Assembly (NCBI GenBank): GCA_030386875.1
Contig: CM059560.1
Span: 21,136,683-21,200,682 of the forward strand
From: Morinoia aosen
Lineage: Eukaryota > Arthropoda > Malacostraca > Amphipoda > Talitridae
Reading direction: 5' to 3'
DNA length: 64,000 nt
Made by a program: the position numbers and the translations under genes
The notes under the pieces: generated by a model
Databases searched by the model: none
Seen by the model: the letters and a program-made list of their open reading frames with translations, nothing else
Told to the model about the DNA's origin: nothing
Part shown: positions 43,201-53,989 of the stretch, in pieces
Layout: every line of letters starts with the position of its first letter
How positions within the stretch are numbered: position 1 is the first letter of the stretch

Positions 43201-44523
43201 ATTATTTAATTTCCGCCGACCACGGGCTATTTCTTTGGAATCAGAAATGTACTCTTTGTCAACAACTCCTGTGATCCCGACAGATTGACTATTAGTGTCT
43301 TTATTCTCGACATCTAAATGACTGTCCTGAACAACACCAGCTGCCTGCACAAAGGTACTCAATCCTTGTTTTAATTCTCCTTGTACATCTGACAAGTAAA
43401 CTTCGGACTCAACTTGATCCTTTTCCACTTTTTCTAAAGTACTTATAATTGCATTCTCTGGTAAAACAATCGCTCTGTCGGAGCTATTAATTAACAACAA
43501 CGGAATCTTTCTCCTATTGTTAACTCTCACAATTGCTTCTGCGACACAAATGCCTTCTTTTAAAGTTGCTTTCTTTATTATGTATTCTCCATTTTTACAC
43601 TTTCCAACATGTCCAACATGTTTAAAAATTACATTGGGAGCAATTTCAATTCTTTGAGTATGCACTCTTAACGGCCTTGGCCTTGTTTGGGAATTGGTAA
43701 CTGCAACTACGCCTCGAGCAGGCTGGTTTTCTCTCTTACCATCCCTTTTTACTTCCTCACTTGCTTTCTCAGCAATGCACGTCCTCTTCTCTCTTAGCTT
43801 ATTTAGGACTTTTTTCTTAGCTCTGGACGTAATCGTGTCCGCCATGAGACACTCAGTATTCTCTATTAAATACTCAAGACACTCTGTCTTTTTCTTTTTT
43901 CGTCGTTTTACCTCTGCAAAGGGAATTTTCTCATCTTTGATAATTAAACATCCTTGTTTTAAGTCTACAACGGCGTTCTTGTCCAATAAATCACGTCCAA
44001 TAATGACGTCATAATTGTAAATACCATCTTTAATTATTAGAGCATTTGTCTTTAAACTTACACCGTTTTTTAACTTTAGGACAAGCTCAACTTCGCCTTC
44101 GACATTACTTTTAGCGTTAACGCCTTTTATAGTCAGAGAACTTGGCTTCACGTCATTACTTATCTCACTTATTCTGTGGTAGCTGATCAGGCACTTCTCT
44201 GATCCTGAATCAATCAATGCATTCCACAGGTCTGCATCTTTTCTCAGCACAATCATGGGCTTATGACTTTTTCTTATTACAAATAATTCATTCTGTCCTA
44301 TAATTTCGACCTCTTCATCTTCTTCGTATTTACAAACGTTCGCCGTAACATGGCTTTCATAATTATCAGTGCCGTGAGCGTTTAAGCCGCTCAAGTCGCT
44401 TAGATCCACCTCTCCCAGCGATTCATATCTGTTTTTACATTTTATCAGTGGATCAACTCTCTCAACATTTTTAACGAGGGAACCTTCAGCACCAGAATTC
44501 TCCTCGGGTTCACAGGGCATCAC
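40291..44523 (-). CDS. pol: Pol polyprotein of element B
   Basis: 1410 residues with the same start (MMP/MMPC...EPEEN) and domain order as element A: protease (LIDSGSEKCLIS), reverse transcriptase (FMDDVLIFS), RNase H (FSDASNVGIGAVLL; TDHKPL) and integrase (VSMDFYGPLPM). It is collinear with A throughout, apart from a few short indels in the variable linker between RNase H and integrase. It looks whole. Role: protein processing, reverse transcription and integration. Confidence 0.93.
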   Translation of the reverse strand: MMPCEPEENSGAEGSLVKNVERVDPLIKCKNRYESLGEVDLSDLSGLNAHGTDNYESHVTANVCKYEEDEEVEIIGQNELFVIRKSHKPMIVLRKDADLWNALIDSGSEKCLISYHRISEISNDVKPSSLTIKGVNAKSNVEGEVELVLKLKNGVSLKTNALIIKDGIYNYDVIIGRDLLDKNAVVDLKQGCLIIKDEKIPFAEVKRRKKKKTECLEYLIENTECLMADTITSRAKKKVLNKLREKRTCIAEKASEEVKRDGKRENQPARGVVAVTNSQTRPRPLRVHTQRIEIAPNVIFKHVGHVGKCKNGEYIIKKATLKEGICVAEAIVRVNNRRKIPLLLINSSDRAIVLPENAIISTLEKVEKDQVESEVYLSDVQGELKQGLSTFVQAAGVVQDSHLDVENKDTNSQSVGITGVVDKEYISDSKEIARGRRKLNNDDIKCNDDEMKPELLSLLNEFRDVITIENESISAAAIKPYKIRLKPNVDVVNVPPYRIAHRYMEDLKVVNEKMLDDGIIRPSISAYNSPIIVVHKNDGTIRPVVDFRKVNEVIHEESFPLPRVDEILYSLNGQKYFSKLDLRSGYHNITLTDESKEITAFTVGSRKFEFNRLPFGLKTSPAYFQSVMTQTLSPVLGKLSFVFMDDVLIFSKEKAQHLADIKVVLELLRNARLSIKNEKCDFFKNEIEYLGHSISGMGTRSTGTDKVKNLEIPKNVKELQSFLGLVNFFRRYIKNFASIASPLYNLLKKNVEFNWEKDCQNAFEKLKDELCESTVLSHPNFDQKFHLFSDASNVGIGAVLLQSSTDKIRNMRPVAFFSKTLNSTQRRYSTTKKEMFAIVEALKHFKYLVLGYDLVIYTDHKPLVPLFSKKLPEDNTLARWSIYVQAFDAKLKYFSGKANSAADALSRLNHDKNPLTEKELLECSDLTPDVETFPVVTRLQAAAAGSRCNKPVTEGEFEETIPGSEDGRNNNSTAEQQTEPRRLCRLDKVIKTTDHSSINDNWSLDEFKREQDQDPFCSEIKNALENATKVSNTDINEFLIMNDILYKRRKIDNRPSTILTIVVPYTLLHQTILFIHNLSHTDLNHTLFKFKLKYFHPYERTITRKIVESCDSCTILKSRISTPIKILNAPIGTRCFQTVSMDFYGPLPMTDNGNKYILVIIDLFSRFVKLYSTSDRCTETVTDCLWNFCCLFGTPDVLLSDNALEFKSSNVRNFAKGLSILKKEVLAYSPFSNGIVARCNGKIRHLLKLYLNFLTHNEWDRLLDIVENSINNSFNETLGDTPAYTVFGRDTCVYISSTNLEDLNVATSYEDVQKQKFKESSIVVNNIRNAIINATIERTNYRNVKRRDKNLKVTDRVLVKNQAKKHKLQLNFLGPGIIERLGKNYADIRIGNKIIRSNLNHVLPLDRIKR

Positions 44524-44612
44524 TGTCGTAGAGTCACACTTAGTTATAGTTATTTTAGTTTCCGTTTTATCATCGACGTTATTTCTATCGGCAATGAAAT
44601 CTTCTCCACTGC

Positions 44613-46088
44613 TTACGCTAAAAAATCATTTCCACTGTTAGTTTGGTAAGTTTCTACCTGGCTTTTTTCTGGTACTCGAGTTTTATACTGTCCTCGCGCA
44701 CGGACACGATCAGGCCTACCTGGTCTGTTGAAATACTCTCGTCCGGACCTACAGTCTCTTGCGTAGTGTCCTAACTTATTACAACGAAAACAAACTACAT
44801 CACGCAGCGAATGCTCGGCGGCTGTCTGACTTGAGCCTGGTTTGTACCAATCAGTCGGTTTCCTAGCCACAGGGTTTACCGACACACCTTGGTTTTGGCA
44901 GATACACACATGATTTTTGCAATTCGAGCAACGCCTAGCTTCAGTAGCTGTCTCTAATGCTTGGACTTCTAGAGTTCCTAATTCACGATCTCCAACAAAA
45001 GATTTTACATGAGGTCTAGCACGGTAAGTTGGTCTTGGGAAATTGGGTCTCCAGTAGGGTCTACGCGTCCTACCTCTACCTTGGAATCCGCCTCTTGTCA
45101 TTGTATGCACTTCGGCCTCATCATAGGCTGCATCAAAGTTGGATTCGGATGAATGGTCATCATCCTCTGCACAATAGGTTTCCACAGATCTCTCAGATCG
45201 AGTCGCTAAGATTTGCTTATCTTCGGGAAAATTCCTAATGACAGTCACGAGTCTCTGAAGGAGCTCTTCCGACGAATTAAAGGGTTTATTGAATAGTTTC
45301 TTGGAGAAATCTTCCGTTACTAGAGGGTTGATGATGGCCATAGCTAACGCAACAATTAAAGTATTCTCGACATACTTATCGAGAGCAACAGGATCGGGAC
45401 AATTTACTACATATGGGTGTGCTCTGTTCGAACACTCCGGGCTGGTCATTATTCTGTGGGTAAATTTACGGATTTTGGATAGGATTGCCACGAACTGGCT
45501 AGCTAATGCATCGTTTCTTTTCAGTCGTACGTTATTTAGATCACAGGCAACTGCATGCAACGATCTTTCACCTTTTGATACGTAGATATTTTCTAACAGG
45601 TGCACGACTTCTTCGAAAGTTAATTCGTAACCTTCACTGATTATGGAGGCTACCACAGTATTGAAGTCGCCCACCCGCTTGTCTGCAGTTCGCAATAATA
45701 GATTGAGTTTAGCTTCCTCTGAATTGTCGGAAAGCATGTTGAAATACGCTCTCACATTTTTTATATGCGTCTCTAGTGATTTGTTTTCTATGAAGTCAGG
45801 GTCAAAACGACGCCTTCTACCTCGAAATTGGGGAAGATCCTGTCCAGCAATCACAACACTAGGTATCGGACCGACAACAGAAGTCGTTACACTGGTAACT
45901 GAGCTAGTGACTGGGACAACTGTGGTAGTAACTGTACTAGTTACAGGGGTGACAGGGGTGGTGGTCGTCATCGTGACTGGTACTGAATTCGACTTCGCGT
46001 GAAAAATAGGTACGGATAATCTACCAAATCTAGTCACATACGGAAAAGTTCTTATGTACTCGTATTCGTCAGAATCACTATCCGACAT
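44613..46088 (-). CDS. gag: Gag polyprotein of element B
   Basis: 491 residues starting MSDSDSDEYEY. Thr/Val-rich N-terminal linker, capsid-like helical region, Arg-rich region, and one CCHC knuckle, CFRCNKLGHYARDC, near residue 435. A preceding Cys-rich patch (CSNCKNHVCICQ) is shared in type with A. It precedes pol in a different frame. It looks whole. Confidence 0.88.
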   Translation of the reverse strand: MSDSDSDEYEYIRTFPYVTRFGRLSVPIFHAKSNSVPVTMTTTTPVTPVTSTVTTTVVPVTSSVTSVTTSVVGPIPSVVIAGQDLPQFRGRRRRFDPDFIENKSLETHIKNVRAYFNMLSDNSEEAKLNLLLRTADKRVGDFNTVVASIISEGYELTFEEVVHLLENIYVSKGERSLHAVACDLNNVRLKRNDALASQFVAILSKIRKFTHRIMTSPECSNRAHPYVVNCPDPVALDKYVENTLIVALAMAIINPLVTEDFSKKLFNKPFNSSEELLQRLVTVIRNFPEDKQILATRSERSVETYCAEDDDHSSESNFDAAYDEAEVHTMTRGGFQGRGRTRRPYWRPNFPRPTYRARPHVKSFVGDRELGTLEVQALETATEARRCSNCKNHVCICQNQGVSVNPVARKPTDWYKPGSSQTAAEHSLRDVVCFRCNKLGHYARDCRSGREYFNRPGRPDRVRARGQYKTRVPEKSQVETYQTNSGNDFLA

Positions 46089-47109
46089 AAATAATCACAC
46101 CTATATTCTTAGACCTGCAATTACCTCTTTAAAAAGCAAAATGTTCTACACACATTTAAAGAAAATACCCTGCATACAATAAAATGATACTCACATTTTC
46201 AATGGACTTAAATCAGGCTATTACAGCACCACAAAAGACCTAGTCAAGCTGCTTGACTGCTACTGTTACTCTGCTACCGTTACTGACTGTTGCGTGACTG
46301 TTACTCTCAGCGGCAGGCTGTTCCAGCTCACTCTTATACACTAGAGAACAATAGGTGCTGGAGAGCCGAGCCCCGGTTACAACTTCCTTCAACTGTTTAC
46401 CCACACAATACTTCCGCGAACAGGCTCGCTCTCCCGCTTACCAAGAACCTGCGCTTGCTGCAATGCTATGCTACTCGCTGCTCAACTTCTTCCACTTCCA
46501 AGAATCTGCTTCCGCGTTAAGGCTCGCCTACTTACTAAGAAACAGCTCGCTCACTGCGCTTGCACTACTTACTGCTTAACTCCTACTCATTAATTTTATA
46601 ACGATGATGTATAATCATTAATTTGAGCGCATGCTTATTTTTAATTTGCAAGCAACATTATCGGCGTACACTTAACTTAATATTTTGGCGATGCGTAGAT
46701 CTCGTAGTTCTTCTCGTTGCAGATGACGGTGGGTAGATGCGTAGATCTCGTCGACAAACCAGGTTGTTGGTTTGGACCCTCACATCATCTTCTCCCTTGA
46801 GTAGCGACGTGAAGACTGAGTAGCGTGTAGATTTTCGATTTTATCTCCCTCGAAGTGTTTCTTTCTCGAAGAGTTTCTTGGAAAGAACTTCGATTTTCTG
46901 CGCTGACGTCCTTCTTCCTTTTCTCGATGCTCTGAAGTAATGTGATAACTACGCGACGTTACTCCACAGGCTGACACTCTTCACACTTAAAATCACGGAT
47001 CAGCAGAACCGAAGATCAATTCTTGCTATCTTTCTTCTTCAATGGGCAATGTGGATATCTTTGATGTGGTATCCTTGATGTGGTATCCCCATACATGGGT
47101 CACCAAATA
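46089..47109 (-). other. Leader of element B with primer site
   Basis: The primer site TGGTGACCC lies just inside the 5' LTR (47096-47104 on the plus strand as its complement). The rest is about 1 kb of noncoding leader alignable to element A. Frames at 46290-46579 and 46780-46977 are not kept in A. Confidence 0.6.
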
Positions 47110-47428
47110 TGTTCCGTCCTTTTCAGTATCCGGTCGAAAACTACGCGAATGGGGTTCGGGAGTGACGAGCAGCAACGTGATTTATAGTTTATTGGTACTT
47201 CAGAGTAGATACAGGCTTGGTAGTTGGCAAGAATCAGAGAGATCAGACGATAGGTGCTAGTACAAGTCTTCTACAATGCATCTGTGATCTATACAGGTGC
47301 TTCCTCGACGGTAATGCGTCTGCTACTGGACAGTGATGACTCTATCTAATGTGATCTCTACGGCAGCGCACCGCCAATGAACGTAGATGTCGCTTGACGA
47401 TCCTATTTATGTACTCGACGAGCGCACA
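47110..47428 (-). repeat. 5' LTR of element B
   Basis: 319 bp, identical by eye to 37658-37976. The adjoining AAAT at 47429-47432 is the target duplication. Confidence 0.95.
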
Positions 47429-47534
47429 AAATTATAAATAGAATCTTGAACAGAGATGTTAAAACGATATAATTTATATAATGAAGACACATTTAAAATG
47501 TATACACAACAATTTCACACAAATTTCACCTATC

Positions 47535-47612
47535 GTGATAGCCGCGTGCACTAAGGCGCAGCAGCAAAATCGTAAGGGAAAGATATCACGGGTTCGAATC
47601 TCGTTTAACGTG
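47535..47612 (+). other. tRNA-like sequence, Leu/Ser-type head
   Basis: GATAGCCGCGTGCACTAAGG resembles the A box of Leu/Ser tRNAs, and GGGTTCGAATC is a good B box. They are about 50 bp apart. I could not fold a full acceptor stem, so this is a tRNA pseudogene or SINE head rather than a functional tRNA. Confidence 0.45.
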
Positions 47613-47834
47613 AAAGTTTTCTAAGTTAACAAAACGGTATAAAAGATACTTATCGATTGTAAATAGTAAATCATAAGTAGGACTGATGCCTAATTTAAGT
47701 ATTTTCTCTTTTATTCTTTACTAAATGAAAGTAATTAAAGTTTTAACATGACTGTGAATTGTGAAAATCGAAGCATTTTTTCTTCCGTATTGAGAAAAAG
47801 TTTGTTTAAATAGTCCAAAATTCTCAATTTAAAC

Positions 47835-48090
47835 TTGGCAATCTTTAGCTCAGTGGTAACGTGTCGGGTTAGCGTTAAGAAAACCATTGCAGCTGAGGGT
47901 TCGATTCCTGAGATTCCCGGAATGGTTTCTCACGGTTTCGGAGATATGTAACAGTACTCGTACTGCTCTTGATATCTTGCCTTCCACGCGTGGCTCTTAA
48001 ACGAACCGTGTCTGTGCAATTCAACGAGTGGCCATAGTTGGATTGTGAACGATGCGTTAAGTTGAAGAGAGACAACCTCAAATATATTAC
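47835..48090 (+). mobile_element. tRNA-derived SINE
   Basis: TTTAGCTCAGTGGTAACGTG (A box, near 47844) and GGGTTCGATTCC (B box, 47897) sit in a tRNA-like head. A roughly 180-bp unrelated body follows, starting with CCCGGAATGG. The right limit is uncertain. No target duplication was found. Confidence 0.55.
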
Positions 48091-48276
48091 ATGGAATCAG
48101 AAGTCTGTATGAATGGTGTGAAATGCGTCGGCTGGCGTGAAAATCAGATTACGACGCCAATACACTGTGTTATGGACTAGAGAGACCATGTAATAGAGCT
48201 CATCGATCTTCACCAAGTGTGAAGACGTGATGAGATCTGATGAAGGACCGGTACTTCGGGGTTGTTTTGCGTTTTT
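48091..48276. other. Unassigned sequence between SINE and Polinton
   Basis: No gene is seen. The left end of the Polinton should lie in or near here, but I find no terminal inverted repeat that can be checked, because the right end is outside the window. Confidence 0.35.
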
Positions 48277-48344
48277 TTACCCTATTTCAGTTGTAAACTT
48301 AATTTTTTTGTATAATAAACAAAAACAATATATAGTATGCTTAG

Positions 48345-49114
48345 GAATAATTCCATTCTCTGAAGTATTTTTTAGGAATATATAATTTATCAAAGTTTTG
48401 TAAGTACCTACCTTGAAGTGGATGTCTGTCTTTATTAATAAAGATAAAATTATATGGTTCTTTGTATGTGTTTGAACAAAACTCTTTAAATTCATCAAAG
48501 GGCATGTCCTGAGATATGATATCTGTGTAAATGTTCTTCATATCAGTTGAGTCTAAACCAAAAAGAATTAGAACGTTAGCATTTGTTCTAATTGTTTGTC
48601 TCGGTAATAAATAATAATTTTGTGATAAGTAAATTGAACAGCAGTTGTTGTGCCTACCTCTTGTGTAAAAGCTATCAGCTGGACTTTGATCTCTCAGTTG
48701 CTATATCGTCGAAAATAAAAAGATTTTTCTTTTTTGAATCTACGTCACTTGGATCGGGAATAGCTGTCATATCTTGAAAATATTCAATTTTAGATTTTGA
48801 ATTTCTTTTAATAGGTAAATTTTCAAGAAAATCGTCAATATTACCATTCCCCATTTCAAATAATTGAATTATTTCAGATTGGTTATAGCCTTTACCAAAA
48901 GCATTCTTTAACAATTTTTATTCTGGTTGATGTATTGATATACTGTACAGAAAAAGATGATTAAAATCGACAAATTTTCTAACAGAAGCTTAATTAATAA
49001 AGAAGTTTTACCACAGTTTGATCTCCCTACGATGAGACATCTCAAGCCAGGAAAAGGAAAAATAAAATGATTCTTTTGATTATTTCTTCTACTGTCTTTC
49101 CACATATACACCAT
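48345..49114 (-). pseudogene. Polinton packaging ATPase (FtsK/A32 type), broken
   Basis: The region contains GRSNCGKTSLL (Walker A) and NLFIFDDIA (Walker B) in leftward frames. A C-terminal part follows, ending near 48345. Role in the family: pumping the genome into the capsid. Broken in about two places. Confidence 0.75.
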
Positions 49115-49212
49115 TTTATATAACTAATAAACTACAACTCATTTTCCAAAATTTATTTTCTTTTTCTAGCAATTGTAAACATTGTTTTTTAAAACTTGCT
49201 ACTTCATTACGT

Positions 49213-49467
49213 TCAATTCTTCAATGTATTTTTCTTTCTTATTGGTTGTCTCGTTGAGCAATAACGAGAGAAAAAGATACCTTTGGTGTCATAAGAATCG
49301 TTAATGATTAATGCTTGAAGATGAATGATATTTGACTCTAATTGAGTTAGAACTTCCCTATTTAATTCGACATCATTTTGAATTTGATTAACATCTAATT
49401 GCAATTGATTTATGTTTGCAGTATTGCGAACAACTTCTCTTTGAATGTCTGTAATAATATCTTCCAT
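49213..49467 (-). CDS. Small coiled-coil protein of the Polinton
   Basis: 84 residues, starting MEDIITDIQREV. Heptad-like NTANINQLQLDVNQIQNDVE and a second helix suggest a coiled coil over about residues 5-55. The downstream sequence (49208-49285) recurs in diverged form at 49478-49552, suggesting a local duplication. Function unknown; it could be a fibre or scaffold protein. Confidence 0.45.
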   Translation of the reverse strand: MEDIITDIQREVVRNTANINQLQLDVNQIQNDVELNREVLTQLESNIIHLQALIINDSYDTKGIFFSRYCSTRQPIRKKNTLKN

Positions 49468-49718
49468 TTTATTAGGTTTAATTCTTCAATGTGTTTTTCT
49501 TTTTATGGTTGTCTCATTAGTCAATAACGAGGGAAGGAGCTACCTTTGATTGTAAATAAAGTAAATACATCGAGTTTGCAAATTTTTGAGCACCTATTAC
49601 TTCATATGGAATATTGCTTTTCATTTTGATTAAAAGAAATTTTGAGAATACTTTAAAATTTACATTGGAAAAAAACATTGAAATTTTTAAAATATACTGA
49701 GAAAATAATTTTTTAAAA

Positions 49719-52700
49719 ATGGAATCATTTAATGTATCACATCTATCTAATACTAGGAATACAAAAAGGCATAATAATTTAAAGAAAATTTCAGTAGAGA
49801 TGACTTCAGGTAACAATTTTTGTAATATATGTAATATTTACATCATCAACTTGAGAAGACATGAGAAAAGCATGAAACACACTAAAAACGTGAGTAAACT
49901 ATTAATCTCGGGTCTGTATTTTGATAAAAACAAAGATTTCTGTAATATATGTAATATAAATGTCTCTAATCTAAAAACACATCTAAAATCTACTAGGCAT
50001 ATTAAAAACATAAATCAAGAATTAATTTTCGATTCATATTTTGAGAAAAAGGTGTGTAAAATACGTAAAGTAGAAGTAAAAAATCTAAAACAGCATAAGA
50101 AATCAAAGAAGCATTTTAGAAACGTTTATGGCTGTAAATTCAGAGGAAAAAAATGTGCTATAATAAATGAAAAATGCCTGGAATATATGTTCTCTGATAT
50201 ATCAGTTATAGATCCGACAGTTTTCATGAGGAATATGACCCCGGTTGTGAAATCAATTTTGAGAGAGCAAAAGTTTGATAATATGAAGATACAATTGGCA
50301 ATTTTAGTTCAATTTTATAAATACAAAGAAAAAAATGAAAAAGTATATTAAACAGCATGGATGAATACAGGTAAGTTTGTAGACATACCGAAAAACTTTA
50401 CAAACATTGATGATCTGTATAAAGAAGCTATTAGAAAGGTTGAAGAATATACAAAAAACTCCTCGGGCTGGATAACAGATAAATTATTAGACTTCAATGT
50501 AAAAATTATTGAATTCAAGCCTATCAAAGGTTCTAGTTATATAGAATTACCTGAAAAGTTTCAAAAGTCGACTTATAAACTAATTAATATTAAAAATACC
50601 GATAATAAATGCTTTATGTGGAGTGTTGCGAGATATTATTGCCGAGATGAAAAAAACGGCAATAGAATATCTAAAAGATTAAAAACTGAAGCTGAAAAGT
50701 TAAATTTCAGAGACATAACATTCCCAGTAAAACTTAAAGATATCGATAAATTTGAGAGAAACAATAATGTGTCAGTAAATGTTTACAACTTAAATTACTT
50801 GAAAGAATTATGTCCTTTGAGAATAACAAAGGTAAAAAATGAAGATGTTATATCACTTTTATTGTTAACAGATGAAAATAAAAGTCATTATGTATTAATG
50901 AAGTCATTAGAGTCCATTTATGCAAACTAAAGATGGTCATAAAAAACATGTCTGTCCATATTGCTTATGGCCATTCACAAAAGAATGTTTATTAACAAAC
51001 CACATTAATGATTGTTCAGTTCATACTCCAACAAAGTATGTGCTTGAAGGAGGTAAATTGAAATTTAAACATTACCAAAAAACAATTAGACATCCTTTCA
51101 CAATTTCTGCTGACTTCGAATCAACATTGACAAAAATAGATACGTGTCAACCAAATCAAAACTCGAGTTACACCATGAACATTCAGAAGCACAATCCTAA
51201 TTCATTCTGTTGCTATACAAAATCTGAAGCAGATGAATATTCCCGTTTAGAAATATATAATGGTAAAGATGCTTCCCAAAAGTTTGTAGAATATTTAGAA
51301 AAAGAAACCAAGAGAATTTATAGTCTGTTGAAAATAAATAAGAAAATCTATTTACCATCAGATGAATTCGAAAAATTTGAAGAAGCCACAAGATGCTATG
51401 TATGTGGCGGAGAATTTACGGAAGATAACTATAAAGTTAGAGACCACAATCATTTGACAGATCATTATAGAGGTCCAGCTCATTTAAAATGTAATTTAAA
51501 AATTAGGAATCCTAACTTTATACCTGTGTTTCTACACAATCTGTCTAATTACGATGCTCATTTGTTCGTGAAAGACTTGGGAAACATATCCGGAAAGTTG
51601 AACGTTATTCCACAAACAGATGAAGAATATATTAGTTTTACACAAACCATAAAAGTAGATTCCTATGTATGTAAATATACAGGAAAAATTAAAGATATCA
51701 CCAGAGACTTACGGTTCTTAGACAGCTACAGGTTTTTACCTTCATCTCTAGATAAACTTTCGAAGAATTTATCTGAGCACAAAGAATTGTCGAAGTTCTT
51801 TCTCAATGAACAACAATTAGAGTTGATCAACAAAAAAGGTATTTATCCGTATGAATATGTAAATAGTTATGAAAAAATGAACGTTAATAGTTTACCAGCT
51901 AAAAGTGAATTCTACAGAATATTAAATAATAAAAATATTTCAGAAGATGAATATCAGCATGCACTCAAAGTGTGGAGAGCTTTTAATTGTACAACATTCA
52001 AAGATTACCATAATTTATATCTAAAAGTCGATACATTATTACTAGCCGAAGTATTTGAAGAATTTAGACTAACATGTATGAAAACGTATTCTCTAGATCC
52101 AGCACATTATTTTACAGCTCCAGGATTGTCTTTCGATGCTCTACTGAAACATATAAAAATAGAATTGGACTTGTTTGAAGATCCTGATATGCTCCTATTC
52201 ATTGAAAAAGGAATAAGAGGTGGCATTTCTACAATATCAACACGATATGCAAAAGCAAACAATCCATATATTCCAGAAACATTCGATAAAGGAAAACCAA
52301 ATAGTTTTATCACATACATAGATGCAAATAATCTTTACGGCTGGGCTATGTGTCGATCATTACCTACTGGTAACTTTAAATGGAAAGATCCAAAGTCGAA
52401 ACTCAAAGCAGATAAAGGTTATATATTAGAAGTGGATTTAAGTTATCCGAAAGACTTACATGCTCTACATAATGATTTACCATTAGCTCCAGAAAATATC
52501 AAAGTAAATGATGTAAATAAATTGGTTCCACATCTTGGAAAACGAGAAAAATATGTTGTACATCTTAAATCTCTAACACAATATCTAGATCTAGGATTGA
52601 AGTTGGAGAAAATTCACAGAATATGAGAGTTTGATGAAAGTCCATGGATGAAATCATATATTGATATCAACACAAAAATGCGCCAGCAAGCTAAATCTGA

Positions 52701-53487
52701 ATTTGAAAAAGACTTCTACAAGCTGATGAACAATTCAGTATTTGGTAAAACAATGGAAAATATTAGAAATAGAGTAGATGTGTGTTTAGTAAAGTCAGAG
52801 AAAGAATTAATTAAATTAGCAAATAAACCAAACTTTACCAGTTTTAAAATATTCTCAGAAAATTTGATAGCATGTCATATGCAAAAACAAAGACTGAAAT
52901 TTGATAAACCAATCTACGTAGGGTTATCTGTATTAGATATAAGTAAAACATTAATGTATTATTTCCATTATAATCATATGAAAAAGAAATATGGTAATAA
53001 GGCAAAGTTGTTGTTTACAGATACAGATTCATTATGTTATGATATCGAAACAAAAGATTTGTACAAAGATATGGAAAGAAATAAAGACTTGTATGATACA
53101 TCAAACTATTCTAAAGAACACTTCCTATATTCAACTGATAATATGAAAGTAATTGGGAAAATGAAAGACGAAACTTGTGGAATACCAATTGAAGAATTCG
53201 TCGGTCTCAGAGCCAAACTATATTGTTACAAGACGGAAAATTCCGTGAGTAAGAAAGCAAAAGGGGTAAGTAAGAACATAACTGAGCACAATATCACAAT
53301 GGATGAATATAAAAGAGCATTGAATAATGAAACAATATACAAAACGATGTATAATATCCAAAGTGTTAACCAAGAATTATACACTAAAGAAATAAATAAG
53401 GTTGCATTAAATGGTAATGATGACAAGCGACATATATTACCAGATGGTATCAACACACTGGCATTAAATCACTATAAAATATATTAA
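49719..53487 (+). pseudogene. Polinton DNA polymerase B region, broken
   Basis: Order of parts: three C2H2-like fingers of the form C-x2-C...H-x4-H spaced by about 38 residues, the conserved Polinton N-terminal module (FKPIKGSSYIELPEK, NTDNKCFMWSV), the 3'-5' exonuclease with ISADFEST, and the polymerase palm with YIDANNLYGWAM. Then come the finger/motif B region FYKLMNNSVFGKTMEN and motif C FTDTDSLCYD. The family replicates the element's own linear DNA from a protein primer. About three breaks. The start at 49719 has the Polinton A-run start context. Confidence 0.85.
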
Positions 53488-53506
53488 TTAAATAAAGTAT
53501 AAAAAA

Positions 53507-53976
53507 ATGATTATCTACAACAATAATGACTTTTATAACCAAGATTTATTATCTGTTGAAAATGAACAGTATTTGAGTGATTTGAAATCAATAGTTAATG
53601 AAGAAAAAACTGGGAAGGGTATTGTAAATACATTACGTAGAAAACTTCCATTAACCGGAAATGCATTTGAAATTACCATCTAATGTTCAACCTGAGCAAG
53701 TCCCGAACGGCTCATTCAACAATAAACATACCTACCCATTTTGTGGTCCAGGAACTAAGGTGCAGAAGCGAATTCAAGAAGGTTAACGAGGAGTTAACTC
53801 ACTCGATCAGGCTTGTAAGAATCATGACATATTTTATTCACAACATCCAACAACGAAAGAAAGAAATTATGCTGATGATATTCTAGCAAAAAGAGCCGCT
53901 GAAATTGCAACTGATCCAAATGAATCAGAATACGTTGGACAAGATGCTAAATTAGTTAACGCAATTATGGCAGGTA
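53507..53976 (+). pseudogene. Polinton phospholipase A2-domain protein, broken
   Basis: YPFCGPGTK (calcium-loop type) and ACKNHDIFY (His-Asp catalytic helix) are the two signatures of the parvovirus-type PLA2 fold, also known from adintovirus/Polinton virion proteins. The N-terminal KGIVNTLRRKLP stretch is usual in this family. In parvoviruses the enzyme opens endosomal membranes during entry. About two breaks. Confidence 0.65.
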
Positions 53977-53989
53977 AGAGTTGGGCAGG

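Larger units (their letters stand above)
37658..47428 (-). mobile_element. LTR element B: whole-looking Ty3/gypsy copy, relative of A
   Basis: The 319-bp LTRs (37658-37976; 47110-47428) appear identical by eye, and AAAT flanks both ends (37654-37657; 47429-47432). Parts on the minus strand match element A: primer site TGGTGACCC, leader, gag, pol, spliced small genes, 3' noncoding part and polypurine tract. There is no inverted R-U5 block. Its proteins are very close to A but its LTRs are clearly diverged, so A and B are sister subfamilies. It looks whole and very young. Confidence 0.93.

Noticed and set aside
47535-47612. Functional tRNA gene
   Set aside because: A and B boxes are good but no acceptor stem can be paired, so I keep it only as tRNA-like.
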